DNA from: Nocardiopsis sp. ATB16-24
GTDB lineage: Bacteria; Actinomycetota; Actinomycetes; Streptosporangiales; Streptosporangiaceae
Length of the DNA stretch: 64,000 nucleotides
Direction of reading: 5' to 3'
Assembly: GCF_030271535.1 (NCBI RefSeq)
Contig: NZ_JASCXJ010000002.1
Location: 186,001 to 250,000, forward strand
Every line of letters begins with the position of its first letter. The stretch's first letter is position 1. Made by a program: the position numbers and the translations under genes. Below are positions 17,025-25,240 of the stretch, piece by piece. Under the pieces are notes generated by a model. That model did not search any database. It was not told where the DNA came from and saw only the letters and a program-made list of their open reading frames with translations.

Positions 17025-18149
17025 ATGGGATCCACGGTGGCCATGGGCGCGGCGTTCCGTACGGCCTGCGCGCTCGCGGCCCTGACCCTGCTCGCCGGGT
17101 GCGGCGCCCCCGAGGGCGAGGGCGGGGCACCGGACGGCGGTGACACGGTGGAGGATGCGCCGGAGGTCTCCGCCGAAGCCGGACGACCGGAGGAGGTGAC
17201 CTCGGGGCTGGAGGTGCCCTGGGGCCTGGACTTCCTTCCCGACGGCTCCGCCCTGATCGCCGAACGCGACTCGGCCGAGATCGTGCGGGTGACCGAGGAC
17301 GGCACCGTGACGGACGTCGGAACGGTGGAGGAGGCGGTCCCCGGCGGGGAGGGCGGCCTGCTGGGCCTGGCCGTGCACCCGGACTTCCCCACGCGGCCGT
17401 ACGTGTACACCTACTACACCTCCGCCTCCGACAACCGGATCAGCCGCTGGGAGTACGACCCCGAGGACGAGGCTCTGAGCGCGGAGGAGGTGATCCTCGA
17501 CGGCATCCCCTCCGCCTCCCACCACAACGGAGGTCGGATCGCGTTCGGTCCCGACGGCCTGTTGTACGCGGGCACGGGGGACGCCGGTCTGAAGGAGTCG
17601 TCCCAGGACACCGACTCCCTGGCGGGCAAGATCCTGCGCATGACCCCCGAGGGGGACCCCGCCCCGGACAACCCCTTCGACGACCACGTCTACAGCTACG
17701 GGCACCGCAACGTGCAGGGGCTGGCCTGGGACGAGGAGGGCGACCTGTACGCCACCGAGTTCGGCCAGGACGAGCTGGACGAGGTCAACCTGATCGAACC
17801 CGGAGGCGACTACGGGTGGCCCGAAGTGGAGGGTCCCGGCGGCGGGGACGAGTACGTCGATCCGCTGGTGACCTGGAGTCCCGCGGAGGCCTCGCCCAGC
17901 GGAGCGGCGATCGCGGGCGGTTCCCTGTGGGTGGCCGCGCTGCGCGGCGAGCGTCTATGGGAGGTGCCGCTCACCGGGGACGGCGGGGTCGGCGAACCGG
18001 TCGAACACCACCGGGGGGAGTACGGGCGTCTGCGCACGGTGGTGGCCACGCCCGACGGTGGGGGCCTGTGGTCGACCACCAGCAACCGCGACGACTACGG
18101 AAGCCCGTCGGAGGGGGACGACCGCGTGCTGCGGATCCCCCTGGACTAG
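17025..18149 (+). CDS. PQQ-dependent sugar dehydrogenase-like lipoprotein
   Basis: 374 residues, ATG after GGAGGACGAC. The signal peptide has the lipobox 'LLAGC' (Cys about residue 26), so the protein is anchored outside the membrane, followed by an acidic Gly-rich linker. The beta-propeller has the GDH-B/aldose dehydrogenase signatures 'GLEVPWGLDFLPDG', 'GGLLGLAVHPDF', 'SHHNGGRIAFGPDG' (active-site His) and 'SYGHRNVQGLAWD'. These enzymes oxidise aldoses using PQQ. No PQQ synthesis genes are visible nearby, so cofactor supply is open. Confidence 0.9.
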   Translation: MGSTVAMGAAFRTACALAALTLLAGCGAPEGEGGAPDGGDTVEDAPEVSAEAGRPEEVTSGLEVPWGLDFLPDGSALIAERDSAEIVRVTEDGTVTDVGTVEEAVPGGEGGLLGLAVHPDFPTRPYVYTYYTSASDNRISRWEYDPEDEALSAEEVILDGIPSASHHNGGRIAFGPDGLLYAGTGDAGLKESSQDTDSLAGKILRMTPEGDPAPDNPFDDHVYSYGHRNVQGLAWDEEGDLYATEFGQDELDEVNLIEPGGDYGWPEVEGPGGGDEYVDPLVTWSPAEASPSGAAIAGGSLWVAALRGERLWEVPLTGDGGVGEPVEHHRGEYGRLRTVVATPDGGGLWSTTSNRDDYGSPSEGDDRVLRIPLD

Positions 18150-18227
18150 GGACGACGGCTCCGCGCCCCGCCCGGCCCTGCGGACACGGAAACGGGCGAG
18201 GCGCCGAGGACGTGCGGGCAGGCGGGC

Positions 18228-18254
18228 GGGGCCCCGCGCTCTCTGCGGGGCCCC
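18228..18254. terminator. Bidirectional hairpin between convergent genes
   Basis: Arms GGGGCCCCGC (18228-18237) and GCGGGGCCCC (18245-18254) with a 7-nt loop, between the sugar dehydrogenase and the cellulase genes. Confidence 0.75.
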
Positions 18255-18305
18255 ACCTCTTCCCTTGGAGAGGGGTCTTGCGGGCGGGTGCTCCTCACAC
18301 CCCCG

Positions 18306-20900
18306 TCAGGCGCAGACGGACTCGTTGAGGGTGAACCTCGCGGGAACGGAGTTGGCTCCGGACGGGAGCCCGCCGAGGAAGCCGAACGTGACCTCCCCGC
18401 CCGGAGCGATGGTGGCGTTCCAGTCCGCGTTGCGGGCCGTCACCGAGTGGCCCGACTGGGACAGGACAGCGCTCCAGTGGCGGTCCACGTACTGTCCTCC
18501 GGTGAAGGACCACACCAGCTCCCAGCCCTCCACGGGCTCCTCGCCCGTGTTGCGGACGGTCACCTGGGCGGTGAAGCCCTCCCGCCACTGGCCCTGGATC
18601 TCGTAGTCGACCTGACACGGCGCGCCGGCGGGGAGGGCGGCGTCGCCCTGGTCGGCCAGGAACCCGGCCACCCAGGCCAGCGGGGCGTTCCAGTTGATGG
18701 TCAGCTCGTTGGTCGCCCAGGAGTCGATGTGGTCGATGTAGCAGAACTGGGGGGCGCATCCGGCCAGGTTGGCCTGGGCCACGGGGTCCCAGGTGGAGGC
18801 GTCGGAGTTGGGGCCTCCGGCCAGGGTCCCGGGGGGCGGGTTGGGCAGGCTCGGGTCCAGCTGGTTGGCGTACCAACGGCTGTGCTGGTTGACCGAATCG
18901 TTGGTGCCGTACCCGGTCACGTAGGACCGGTTCAACGCGTTGCGCCCGAGGACGTAGTCCATCCCCTCCGCGACGGCGTCGCGGAAGCGGACGTCGCCGG
19001 TGATGTCGTAGGCGGTCGCCACGACCACCAGGTTGTTGAGCACCTGGCTGTTGGAACCCCAGACGAACTCACCGTTCTCGGGCGCGTAGGCGATCCCGTA
19101 CGGGTGCTCCTCCACCGCCCGCGCGTACCGCTCGGCGCCCTCGACCACGGAGTCGCGGACCCGGTCGCGGTCGTCCAGGGCGCTGGGCACGGTGGCCAGT
19201 TGCAGGCGACCGAGCGCGCCGGTGCTCTGCCAACTGAAGCCGTACTCGGAGAAGACGTCCCCGGTGTGCAGTTCCGAGGAGGTCACCGCCTCCTCGTAGA
19301 CATCGTCCCCGGTGGCCAGGTACAGCTCGGCCGCGGCCCAGTAGAACTCGTCGGTCACGTCGGTGTCGTCGTAGGGACCGCCTCCCTCGCCGCCGGCGGT
19401 GGCGTAGCGTTCGGGTTCGGCGACGGCCGCCTCCCAGGCCGTCTCGGCGGACTCCAGGCAGTCGGCCGCGAAGTCGGCGTCGTAGGGGGCGAACACCCGG
19501 GAGCACTGGGCGGCGGACGCGGCCAGGTTCAGCGTGGCGGCGGTCGACGGCGGGTGCAGGTAGCGGGGCTGGGGGTCGTCGGCGGGCATCAGGGGCAGAC
19601 CGGTCCAACGTTCGTCGTGCACCTTGTGGTGCGCCATCCCCGCGAGCTCCTCACCCTCGGGGACCTGCATGGACAGGAGGAACTCCATCTGCCAGCGGGC
19701 CTCGTCCAACACGTCCGGTACGTCGTTGTCCCGCTCGGGGACGGCCAGGGTGGAGTCGGCGACCCGGGCGGGGTCCCCGGTCGGCGCGGTGTGGGCGCGT
19801 TCGTAGACGCTCATCAGCTGGTGGACGGAGATGCCGCCGTTGACCACGTACTTGCCGTGGTCGCCCGCGTCGTACCAGCCCCCCGACACGTCGAGCGCGT
19901 AGTCGCACGGGGAGGAGGGGTGGCAGGTGACCTCGGTGTCCCCCTGGTTGGGCGCGACACCGACGTGCCCGGCCTGGCGTCCGTACCCGGGCGCGATCTC
20001 GTCGAGGATCTCGATGCCGCTGCGCTGGGTGTAGTAGAACTCCAGGGCGTCCGTGGCCAGCGCGCCGTAGAGGTCGGACGAGACGTCGAAGGGGTGGCTG
20101 GTCTCCCCGTCCGCCGTCAGCGTGTAGCCCTCGCCCGGCCGGGTGAGGGCACCGAAGTCGACGGTGTGCACGTTCTGGCCCGAAGACGCGTCCAGGCCCC
20201 GGGGCACGGTGAGCCCCTCGGCCACGACCGTGCCGTCGGCGTCGGCCAGCTCCCAGGGCAGGGCCTCCTCCGCGTCGGTGACCACGGTGGCGTTCTTGGG
20301 GCCCTGCGGCAGGTAGCCGACCTGGTTGACCCGGACGCGAGGGCCGGTGTCGGGCTCGTACACGGGCGGCTCCGCGCCGCCCAGCAGGGACACGTCGTCC
20401 AGGCAGAAGGTCCAGTCCTCGTCGGCGCCGCCGATCTGGAAGGCGACCTGTGCGTCGGCCATGTCCGCCGAGGCGGTGAACACGTACTCGTAACGCGCGG
20501 ACTCGCCGGAGAGTACGGGCCGCTCGTCCAGTTGGGTGCGCCAAGGGTCCACGGGTTCCTGGACCAGGGCGCGCACGGGGCGGGCGTCGGCTCCCGAGGC
20601 GGTGAAGGAGAAGGCGTAGGACTCTCCGGCCACGAGGGGGACGTCGTTCTGGCCGATGATCTGGTCCCATGGGTCGCCGGTGCCGCCGGGGACGTCCACG
20701 CACAGGACACCGTCGTCGGTGACGGCGAGGTCGATCCCCTCCGTCGCCCACCAACCGGTGGTGCCGTCCGCGAAGTCGCCGTTGACGATCTGTTCGACGG
20801 GTTCGTCGTCGGCCTGGACGGGGGAGGCCACGAGGAGGCTCGCGCTGAGTGCGGCCGTGGCGCCGAGCGCCATGGCCGTTGTTCTTCGTGCCGGGCTCAA
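18306..20900 (-). CDS. Secreted multidomain GH9 cellulase (CBM4-Ig-GH9-CBM2)
   Basis: 864 residues. The signal peptide ends at 'ASPVQA' (cleavage about residue 30). Residues ~33-172 form a CBM4/9-type cellulose-binding domain, ~187-270 the Ig-like domain that precedes GH9 ('[11 protein letters not shown]'), ~274-750 the GH9 barrel, and ~762-864 a CBM2 with its Cys762/Cys863 pair and binding Trp residues. GH9 active-site residues are visible in '[12 protein letters not shown]' (Asp344, Asp347) and '[12 protein letters not shown]' (Glu732). The order resembles Thermobifida Cel9B but lacks the fibronectin III module before CBM2. The protein would hydrolyse cellulose outside the cell. A perfect CelR-type operator lies just upstream. 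Confidence 0.95.
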   Translation of the reverse strand: MSPARRTTAMALGATAALSASLLVASPVQADDEPVEQIVNGDFADGTTGWWATEGIDLAVTDDGVLCVDVPGGTGDPWDQIIGQNDVPLVAGESYAFSFTASGADARPVRALVQEPVDPWRTQLDERPVLSGESARYEYVFTASADMADAQVAFQIGGADEDWTFCLDDVSLLGGAEPPVYEPDTGPRVRVNQVGYLPQGPKNATVVTDAEEALPWELADADGTVVAEGLTVPRGLDASSGQNVHTVDFGALTRPGEGYTLTADGETSHPFDVSSDLYGALATDALEFYYTQRSGIEILDEIAPGYGRQAGHVGVAPNQGDTEVTCHPSSPCDYALDVSGGWYDAGDHGKYVVNGGISVHQLMSVYERAHTAPTGDPARVADSTLAVPERDNDVPDVLDEARWQMEFLLSMQVPEGEELAGMAHHKVHDERWTGLPLMPADDPQPRYLHPPSTAATLNLAASAAQCSRVFAPYDADFAADCLESAETAWEAAVAEPERYATAGGEGGGPYDDTDVTDEFYWAAAELYLATGDDVYEEAVTSSELHTGDVFSEYGFSWQSTGALGRLQLATVPSALDDRDRVRDSVVEGAERYARAVEEHPYGIAYAPENGEFVWGSNSQVLNNLVVVATAYDITGDVRFRDAVAEGMDYVLGRNALNRSYVTGYGTNDSVNQHSRWYANQLDPSLPNPPPGTLAGGPNSDASTWDPVAQANLAGCAPQFCYIDHIDSWATNELTINWNAPLAWVAGFLADQGDAALPAGAPCQVDYEIQGQWREGFTAQVTVRNTGEEPVEGWELVWSFTGGQYVDRHWSAVLSQSGHSVTARNADWNATIAPGGEVTFGFLGGLPSGANSVPARFTLNESVCA

Positions 20901-20940
20901 AGGGGGGTCCTTCCGCCGGGGGGTGAGCGGCCGGAAGCGC

Positions 20941-20954
20941 TGGGAGCGCTCCCA
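20941..20954. promoter_or_regulatory. CelR/CebR-type operator (14-bp palindrome)
   Basis: TGGGAGCGCTCCCA, a perfect palindrome and identical to the site bound by the LacI-family cellulose regulator CelR of Thermobifida fusca (CebR in Streptomyces). It lies 41 nt before the cellulase ATG and just downstream of the predicted promoter, so repressor binding would block early transcription until cellobiose is present. The regulator gene is not in this window. Confidence 0.9.
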
Positions 20955-20965
20955 ATAGTATGATC

Positions 20966-20994
20966 ATTGTTGTGTCGCCCCTCACGGCTGTCAA
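20966..20994 (-). promoter_or_regulatory. Predicted cellulase promoter
   Basis: On the minus strand a perfect TTGACA -35 (20994-20989) and AACAAT -10-like hexamer (20971-20966) are 17 nt apart. The start would fall near 20958, a few bases before the CelR operator. Confidence 0.65.
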
Positions 20995-21010
20995 TGGGGG
21001 CAAAGGGAAA

Positions 21011-21032
21011 GCCCCCGGGGAGTGCCGGGGGC
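21011..21032. terminator. Hairpin downstream of HsdR-N-like gene
   Basis: GCCCCCGG (21011-21018) pairs with CCGGGGGC (21025-21032) across a 6-nt loop, 25 nt past the stop of the leftward gene. Confidence 0.65.
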
Positions 21033-21056
21033 GTGGGGGAGGGGTCTGGCGGGTCT

Positions 21057-21806
21057 TCAGTCCGCCAGCAGACCCCGGGCGATGACCTCCTCGACCAGGG
21101 CGCGGCGCACCTCGTCGGTCTCGCCCTCGTGTCCCGGATGGCCGGTGGCGGCGCGCAGTTCGGCGCGGACGGCCTCGACCACGGCGTCGCCGCGCACGAT
21201 CTCGGCGAGCGGAGCCGCCTCGATGGACTCCTTCCACCTGCGCAGGTTGTCCAGGCGGCCGTGTTCGACGGCCTCGTGGCTGATGTGGAACAAGGCGTCG
21301 AGGTTGCGGTGGTAGGCGTCGGTGTCCGTGAGGTCCACGTCGAGGATCTCCACCGGCCGGTTGCCGCCGTCCTCGGTGGGGCGCAGGTGGTAGACCTTCC
21401 ACAGGCGGCCGTTGGTGAGGAACACCCATTCGGCGCCCTCCTCCGCGGCCAGGCGCCGGGCGGTCTGGATGTTGCGCTGGTCGAGCTCTTGTCCGACCCG
21501 CCGCACCTCCACCGGGGCGAACAGCTTGCCGTCCCGCACGATCGCGTAGTCGATCGAGTCCCCGCTGGTCCGGTACTCGGTGGTCATGTCCTGGTACTTG
21601 CTGTAGTTCAGCCCCACGTCGAAGAAGTCGGCCACGAGCATGCGGGTGTCCCCGTCGTTGGCGTCGCGCTCGATGAGGTCGTTCAACGGGCCGCTGAGGC
21701 GGTCGACCGCCGCGGCGACACGGCCGCGAACAGCGGTGTCCCAGCTCAGCGTGGTGCTGGTGAACTCGCCGGTCCTGGTCATGACCTGGGTCTCTTCAAC
21801 GTCCAT
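21057..21806 (-). CDS. HsdR N-terminal-like nuclease-fold protein
   Basis: 249 residues. The middle 'EYRTSGDSIDYAIVRDGKLF' followed by 'APVEVRR' reads like the PD-(D/E)xK core of the type I restriction HsdR N-terminal domain (Asp in 'IDYAI', Glu in 'PVEVRR', with Arg in place of the final Lys). After it come 'GAEWVFLTNGRLWKVYHL', also typical. The C-terminal ~90 residues are helical and rich in charged residues. No hsdM, hsdS or helicase domain is adjacent. It may be a solitary DNA-binding or nuclease-fold protein of unknown role. The ATG at 21806 has a weak SD; an in-frame ATG at 21782 is an alternative. Confidence 0.7.
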   Translation of the reverse strand: MDVEETQVMTRTGEFTSTTLSWDTAVRGRVAAAVDRLSGPLNDLIERDANDGDTRMLVADFFDVGLNYSKYQDMTTEYRTSGDSIDYAIVRDGKLFAPVEVRRVGQELDQRNIQTARRLAAEEGAEWVFLTNGRLWKVYHLRPTEDGGNRPVEILDVDLTDTDAYHRNLDALFHISHEAVEHGRLDNLRRWKESIEAAPLAEIVRGDAVVEAVRAELRAATGHPGHEGETDEVRRALVEEVIARGLLAD

Positions 21807-22224
21807 GAATGCCCGTTCCCGTGTGTGCCGAAGGTCCCGCCACGCGGTTCTCACCGGGACCGGGGACACGCGGACGGGGGAGAAGAATCGGCCTCGATGC
21901 TACAGCTGACACGGGTTCGGGGCACCTTCGGCGAAACCGGGCCCGTCCGGCCGGAACGCCCTGGCCGGACGGACTCCGCGGTGCCCTCGGCCGAGGTCGT
22001 CGCGCGTCCTCTTCTCCAGGACGCGCGGGACGGCGACCGAACCGGGGGAGGGTGCTCCTCGGGTCCCCGTCGACCAGTCGTGATGCGACGAGAGGGGATG
22101 CGGTGAGGAAGGTCCTCCGGATCCACGGACACGGCGTTACCGACCACGGACGACGCGAAGGGGGGTGCGGGACCCGTGGTCCCGCACCCCCCTTTTCGCG
22201 ACGGCCCCTCGTGGGGCCGGCCGG
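21807..22224. other. Intergenic, 418 nt, no gene
   Basis: This stretch contains the presumed promoter of the HsdR-N-like gene and, at its right end, the strong terminator of the hypothetical pair. I see no supportable coding sequence. Confidence 0.5.
22154..22200. terminator. Very strong hairpin terminator
   Basis: AAGGGGGGTGCGGGACC (22158-22174) is perfectly complementary to 22178-22194 around a 3-nt loop, with CGCGA/TCGCG extensions on both sides. It lies 25 nt past the stop of the leftward hypothetical operon. Confidence 0.88.
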
Positions 22225-22770
22225 TCAGACGCGCTCACCGGCCAGGTGCTCGACGAAGGAGCGGTAGTCGCGCAGGGCCACCCTGAGCGACTCGGTGTCC
22301 GTACCGCTGCCGCCGTCCCAGGCGGAGCGGAGGTCGGCACGCCGGGCCTCGATCTCGGCGACCACGGCCTCGGCGACCCGCGCCGCCAGCGCGTCGGCGT
22401 CGCGCACGGCCTGCGAGGGGTCGTCGACGAACTCGCCCTGGGCCGCGACCCAACGGTCGCGTACCTCCCGCGGGTCCAGCCCGCGGGGCCGCAGCCTCCA
22501 CGACTCCCCCGAGGAGTCCGAGGAGTCCGCCTGGGCGGGTTCCCTCGTCTGCGCGGTCCTCCGCGACGCCCCCGTGGGCGCGGCTCCGCGTTCCCGGCCT
22601 CCTCGGCCGTCCGACACCATGGCCCCACCCTCAGGGGGCGCGGCGGCGTCGTGCACCTCCGCGTCGACCCTCACAGGGCCGGCCGTACCCGGGGAGCCCC
22701 CCGGCTCGACCCGTTCCGACCCGTGCTTCCGTGTTCCCGTGTCCATGAGGGGATTCTCGGGACGGTTCAT
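22225..22770 (-). CDS. Hypothetical protein, paralogue of upstream gene
   Basis: 181 residues, ATG after GGAAGGACG and overlapping the upstream stop by 4 nt. The N-terminal ~90 residues are low-complexity and charged. The C-terminal ~90 residues share a pattern with the upstream protein: 'WVAAQGEFVDDPSQAVRDAD' against 'WAAVQQEFVDAPVQAVQDA', then 'LRVALRDYRSFVEHL' against 'LREALVAYRDLVGAL'. No characterised family is recognised and no membrane segment is present. It is likely the soluble partner of a two-gene operon. Confidence 0.75.
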   Translation of the reverse strand: MNRPENPLMDTGTRKHGSERVEPGGSPGTAGPVRVDAEVHDAAAPPEGGAMVSDGRGGRERGAAPTGASRRTAQTREPAQADSSDSSGESWRLRPRGLDPREVRDRWVAAQGEFVDDPSQAVRDADALAARVAEAVVAEIEARRADLRSAWDGGSGTDTESLRVALRDYRSFVEHLAGERV

Positions 22771-23426
22771 CGTCCTTCCTCCGTTCGCCTCTCCGGATGG
22801 TGTCCCGGCACGCTCGTCCGCGCGCCCGCCGCCCCGACGGTGCCGTCGACCGCGGGCGGTCCGCCCAGCAGGGCGCCCACCAGGTCGCGGTAGGCCACCA
22901 GTGCCTCACGCAGGTACTCGGTGCGGCTCTCGTCAGACTCGGCGAGCCGACCCGCGTCCTGGGTGCGCCGTAGACCGGCGACCGCCGTGGGATGGTCCAC
23001 CGACAGGTCCCGGAGACGGTGTTCGAAACCCTCGTCGGTGTCCGCGGGGGCCGGGGGAGCGGGATAGCCGCGATCGGCCATGATCGCCCCCACCGTGAGG
23101 CGGGCGTCCTGGACGGCCTGCACGGGAGCGTCCACGAATTCCTGCTGGACCGCGGCCCACGCGTCGGCGTGAGCCCTGCGCTCCTGGTCGGTGAGGTCGC
23201 GGATGCTCATGCCCTCACGGCGTTTGAGCCGTTCGGACAGATCACGTTCGGCCGCGTCCGAGTCCCCGTGCGCTCTCACGGCCCGGTCGTACTCCGGACC
23301 GAAGCGCTTCTTGAGCCTGGCGGTGCGCCGGCCCGGCAGGAGCGAGGAACGCGCCACGAACGCGATCACCGCGACGATGACGAGGAGCGCTATCAGCGAG
23401 ATAATGAGAATGATTCCGGTATCCAC
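22767..23426 (-). CDS. Hypothetical membrane-anchored protein with EFVDxP motif
   Basis: 219 residues from GTG 23426, chosen because AGGAGG lies 8 nt upstream. A single N-terminal membrane helix 'IILIISLIALLVIVAVIAFV' is followed by 'RTARLKKRFGPEYDRAVRAH' and a helical soluble domain with 'QEFVDAPVQAVQDA' and 'YLREALVAYRDLVGALLGG'. Proteins of this pattern are frequent hypotheticals in Streptomyces and relatives. The role is unknown. It overlaps the next gene, with which it shares the C-terminal pattern. Confidence 0.8.
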   Translation of the reverse strand: MDTGIILIISLIALLVIVAVIAFVARSSLLPGRRTARLKKRFGPEYDRAVRAHGDSDAAERDLSERLKRREGMSIRDLTDQERRAHADAWAAVQQEFVDAPVQAVQDARLTVGAIMADRGYPAPPAPADTDEGFEHRLRDLSVDHPTAVAGLRRTQDAGRLAESDESRTEYLREALVAYRDLVGALLGGPPAVDGTVGAAGARTSVPGHHPERRTEEGR

Positions 23427-23539
23427 AAAGGGCACCTCCTGCCGCACCCCCGTGCCCTCAGAGCCCATGCTGAAACACGCACCCGTTCTGACCAGGAATG
23501 ATGACCGAAACCCTGCCCGGTACGGAGATCAGAACGGAA

Positions 23540-24628
23540 TCAGGTTCTACCTGGGGGACAGGGGTGGGTGGTCCGCGTCGCCCCGCCCTTCCACGGTGAT
23601 CTTGTGGCGACCGTGCCCTGGTGGTCACTTTCGGAGCCGAAAGCGACCACCGGAGCGCGGTCGCGACGAACACGGCGAGAGTAGACCGTCCATCGGTGGA
23701 CCTTGGTGAAACCGATCCCGGTGTAAAGACGCGGGGCTCCGCTCTGGTTGGAGGTGTCCACACCGATGCGGGCTCCTTGGTAACCCCGTTCGTGGCCGGC
23801 GGCGAGGGCTCGACCGATCAGCGTGCCGGCCATGCCCTGCCGGCGCCAGGCCTGGCGGGTGCCGACGTTGGTGATCGACAATTCCTTGCGGCCCGTCGTC
23901 TCGTGTTCGGCGGGATAGTGGGAGACGAGGACGAAGGAGGCGACCTCGTTCTCGGGGGTGAGCGCCAGGAACGAGAGTTCGGGACGGAACGTGGTGGCGC
24001 GGACCTTGTGCAGCCAGGCGTCGGGGGCGACCTCGGCGCTTCCCCAGTGTTCACGGAAGGCATCGTTGTAGGCCACTCGTGTGGCTTCCGCGTACTCCTC
24101 CCCGAACGGGACGACGCGTAGTCCTCCGGGCGGTGCCGCCGACGGCTCGGATGCGGTGATGTCCATGGCCATGTCGACGAACCATCGCACAGGGCGGAAA
24201 CCGCCCGAGGCCAGGACGTCGGCCATCCAGCGTTGACGGTCGTGGACGAAGATCTGGACCTCCCGTTCAACGCGGCCACGGGTGTCCGCGTGGGCCTGTG
24301 CGGAGGTCTCCTCGACCCAGTCCAGGAGCTGCCGGGACATCCGCGCGTTCCGTTGCCCGGGATGGACGAGGGCTTCGAGACGCGCGCGGTGAACCGTGTC
24401 CGCGGTGTCCTGTACTCGCAGCAGGGCATAGGCGACCATCCGATCGTTCAGCCAGGCGCTCGTGGTGGCCTCGGGAGGAAGGCCGGGATCGTGCAGGTCG
24501 TCGAGCAGCTCCTCGCGACCGATGTGCTCTCCGGTCGGTTCGTGCTGTTCGGCGGCGGCGAAAAGGGCGGCCCAGGCGTCCACGTCATCGGGGGTGAGGG
24601 GACGCCACAGGGGGACAGGAGTCGTCAT
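23540..24628 (-). CDS. GNAT acetyltransferase with repeat-derived C-terminal tail
   Basis: 362 residues from the ATG at 24628. Two GNAT-like halves are visible. The C-terminal one carries the acetyl-CoA loop 'QAWRRQGMAGTLIGRALAAG' and 'ARIGVDTSNQSGAPRLYTGIGF'. Family proteins normally end soon after 'RWTVYSRR'. Here about 40 extra residues follow, and those from 'RDRAPVVAFGSESDHQGTVA' on are the translation of palindromic repeat A3. The repeat appears to have inserted at the old stop and extended the frame. The substrate (antibiotic, peptide or small amine) is unknown. Confidence 0.85.
   Translation of the reverse strand: MTTPVPLWRPLTPDDVDAWAALFAAAEQHEPTGEHIGREELLDDLHDPGLPPEATTSAWLNDRMVAYALLRVQDTADTVHRARLEALVHPGQRNARMSRQLLDWVEETSAQAHADTRGRVEREVQIFVHDRQRWMADVLASGGFRPVRWFVDMAMDITASEPSAAPPGGLRVVPFGEEYAEATRVAYNDAFREHWGSAEVAPDAWLHKVRATTFRPELSFLALTPENEVASFVLVSHYPAEHETTGRKELSITNVGTRQAWRRQGMAGTLIGRALAAGHERGYQGARIGVDTSNQSGAPRLYTGIGFTKVHRWTVYSRRVRRDRAPVVAFGSESDHQGTVATRSPWKGGATRTTHPCPPGRT
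23607..23664. repeat. Palindromic dispersed repeat, family A copy 3 (inside GNAT 3' end)
   Basis: Arms run from GCGACCGTG (23607) to GCGGTCGC (ends 23664), with inner arms GTGGTCACTTTCGG / CCGAAAGCGACCAC that pair at 13 of 14 positions around AG. The G/C-rich flank is on the left, so the orientation is opposite to copies 1 and 2. It is coding for the last part of the acetyltransferase. Confidence 0.85.
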
Positions 24629-24699
24629 CTCCCCACGATGGCGGATCCGGGTGGCTCCGAAGGGAAGATGGCCGCATACGGCCAGGGGGGGTGCCTTCT

Positions 24700-24796
24700 G
24701 GGTGCGCCGGCCCGCGGACATGGCGGGGTGCCTCGTGCCGGGTGCGCTGGCCTGCGGACATGGCGGGGTGCCTCGTGCCGGGTGCGCTGGCCCGCC
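24700..24796. repeat. 40-bp tandem repeat, 2.4 copies
   Basis: Units 24700-24739 and 24740-24779 differ at two positions, with a third partial unit to 24796. The unit begins GGGTGCG and ends CCTCGTGCC. Confidence 0.85.
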
Positions 24797-24848
24797 GGGG
24801 GCGCTCCTCTGTCAAGGTCAAGCAGTCCTTGGTCCGCCACTTCCCCCG

Positions 24849-24905
24849 TGATCTTGCTCCCAGCGTCACTGAGAACGCTTGGCAGTGACGCCCCGAGCAA
24901 GATCA
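24849..24905. repeat. Inverted repeat family B copy 1
   Basis: Arms TGATCTTGCTC (24849-24859) and GAGCAAGATCA (24895-24905), continued inward by GCGTCACTG / CAGTGACGC. It is the imperfect sibling of the copy at 24969. Confidence 0.8.
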
Positions 24906-24968
24906 CCGGGAAAAGGCGCGCTTCTCCACTCGGGCGGCCGGGGTCGGAGGCGGCGGAACGAACCAGTG

Positions 24969-25023
24969 GATCTTGCTCCGGGCGTCACCGGGGGCGCCCG
25001 ACAGTGACGCCCGGAGCAAGATC
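24969..25023. repeat. Inverted repeat family B copy 2 (perfect 20-bp arms)
   Basis: GATCTTGCTCCGGGCGTCAC (24969-24988) and its exact complement (25004-25023) surround a 15-nt spacer. The left and right arms match copy 1 at most positions, so this is a second dispersed palindrome family. Confidence 0.88.
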
Positions 25024-25110
25024 AGGCAGAGCGGCGGCGGGCCGGACAGGCTTGTCGCAACGCGCCGCTTGCCAGACTTGCCAGAGAAGCGTCACGGAGA
25101 ACACGGAGAA

Positions 25111-25240
25111 CACGGGCGGGGACAACACCCCGCGCAAGCGCACGGGCGGGGACAACACCCCGCGCAAGCGCAACGGCGAAGACAACATCCCGCGCAAGCG
25201 CACGGGCGGGGACAACATCCCGCGCAAGCGCAACGGCCAG
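25111..25240. repeat. 30-bp tandem array, four copies, each with a hairpin
   Basis: Exact-length units at 25111-25140, 25141-25170, 25171-25200 and 25201-25230, plus a 10-nt remnant. Each unit contains GCGGGG-ACAACA-CCCCGC or a close variant, so each can fold into a small hairpin. The array lies 41 nt past the 3' end of tRNA-Gly, in its direction of transcription. Confidence 0.88.

Noticed and set aside
18288..20963. An open frame of about 890 codons on the plus strand opposite the cellulase gene
   Set aside because: It mirrors the GH9 gene codon for codon, has Val/Gly/His-rich composition and no family motif. It is a shadow caused by high GC at third positions.
25111..25240. CRISPR-like array
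   Set aside because: Units are directly adjacent with no unique spacers, and no cas gene is present.
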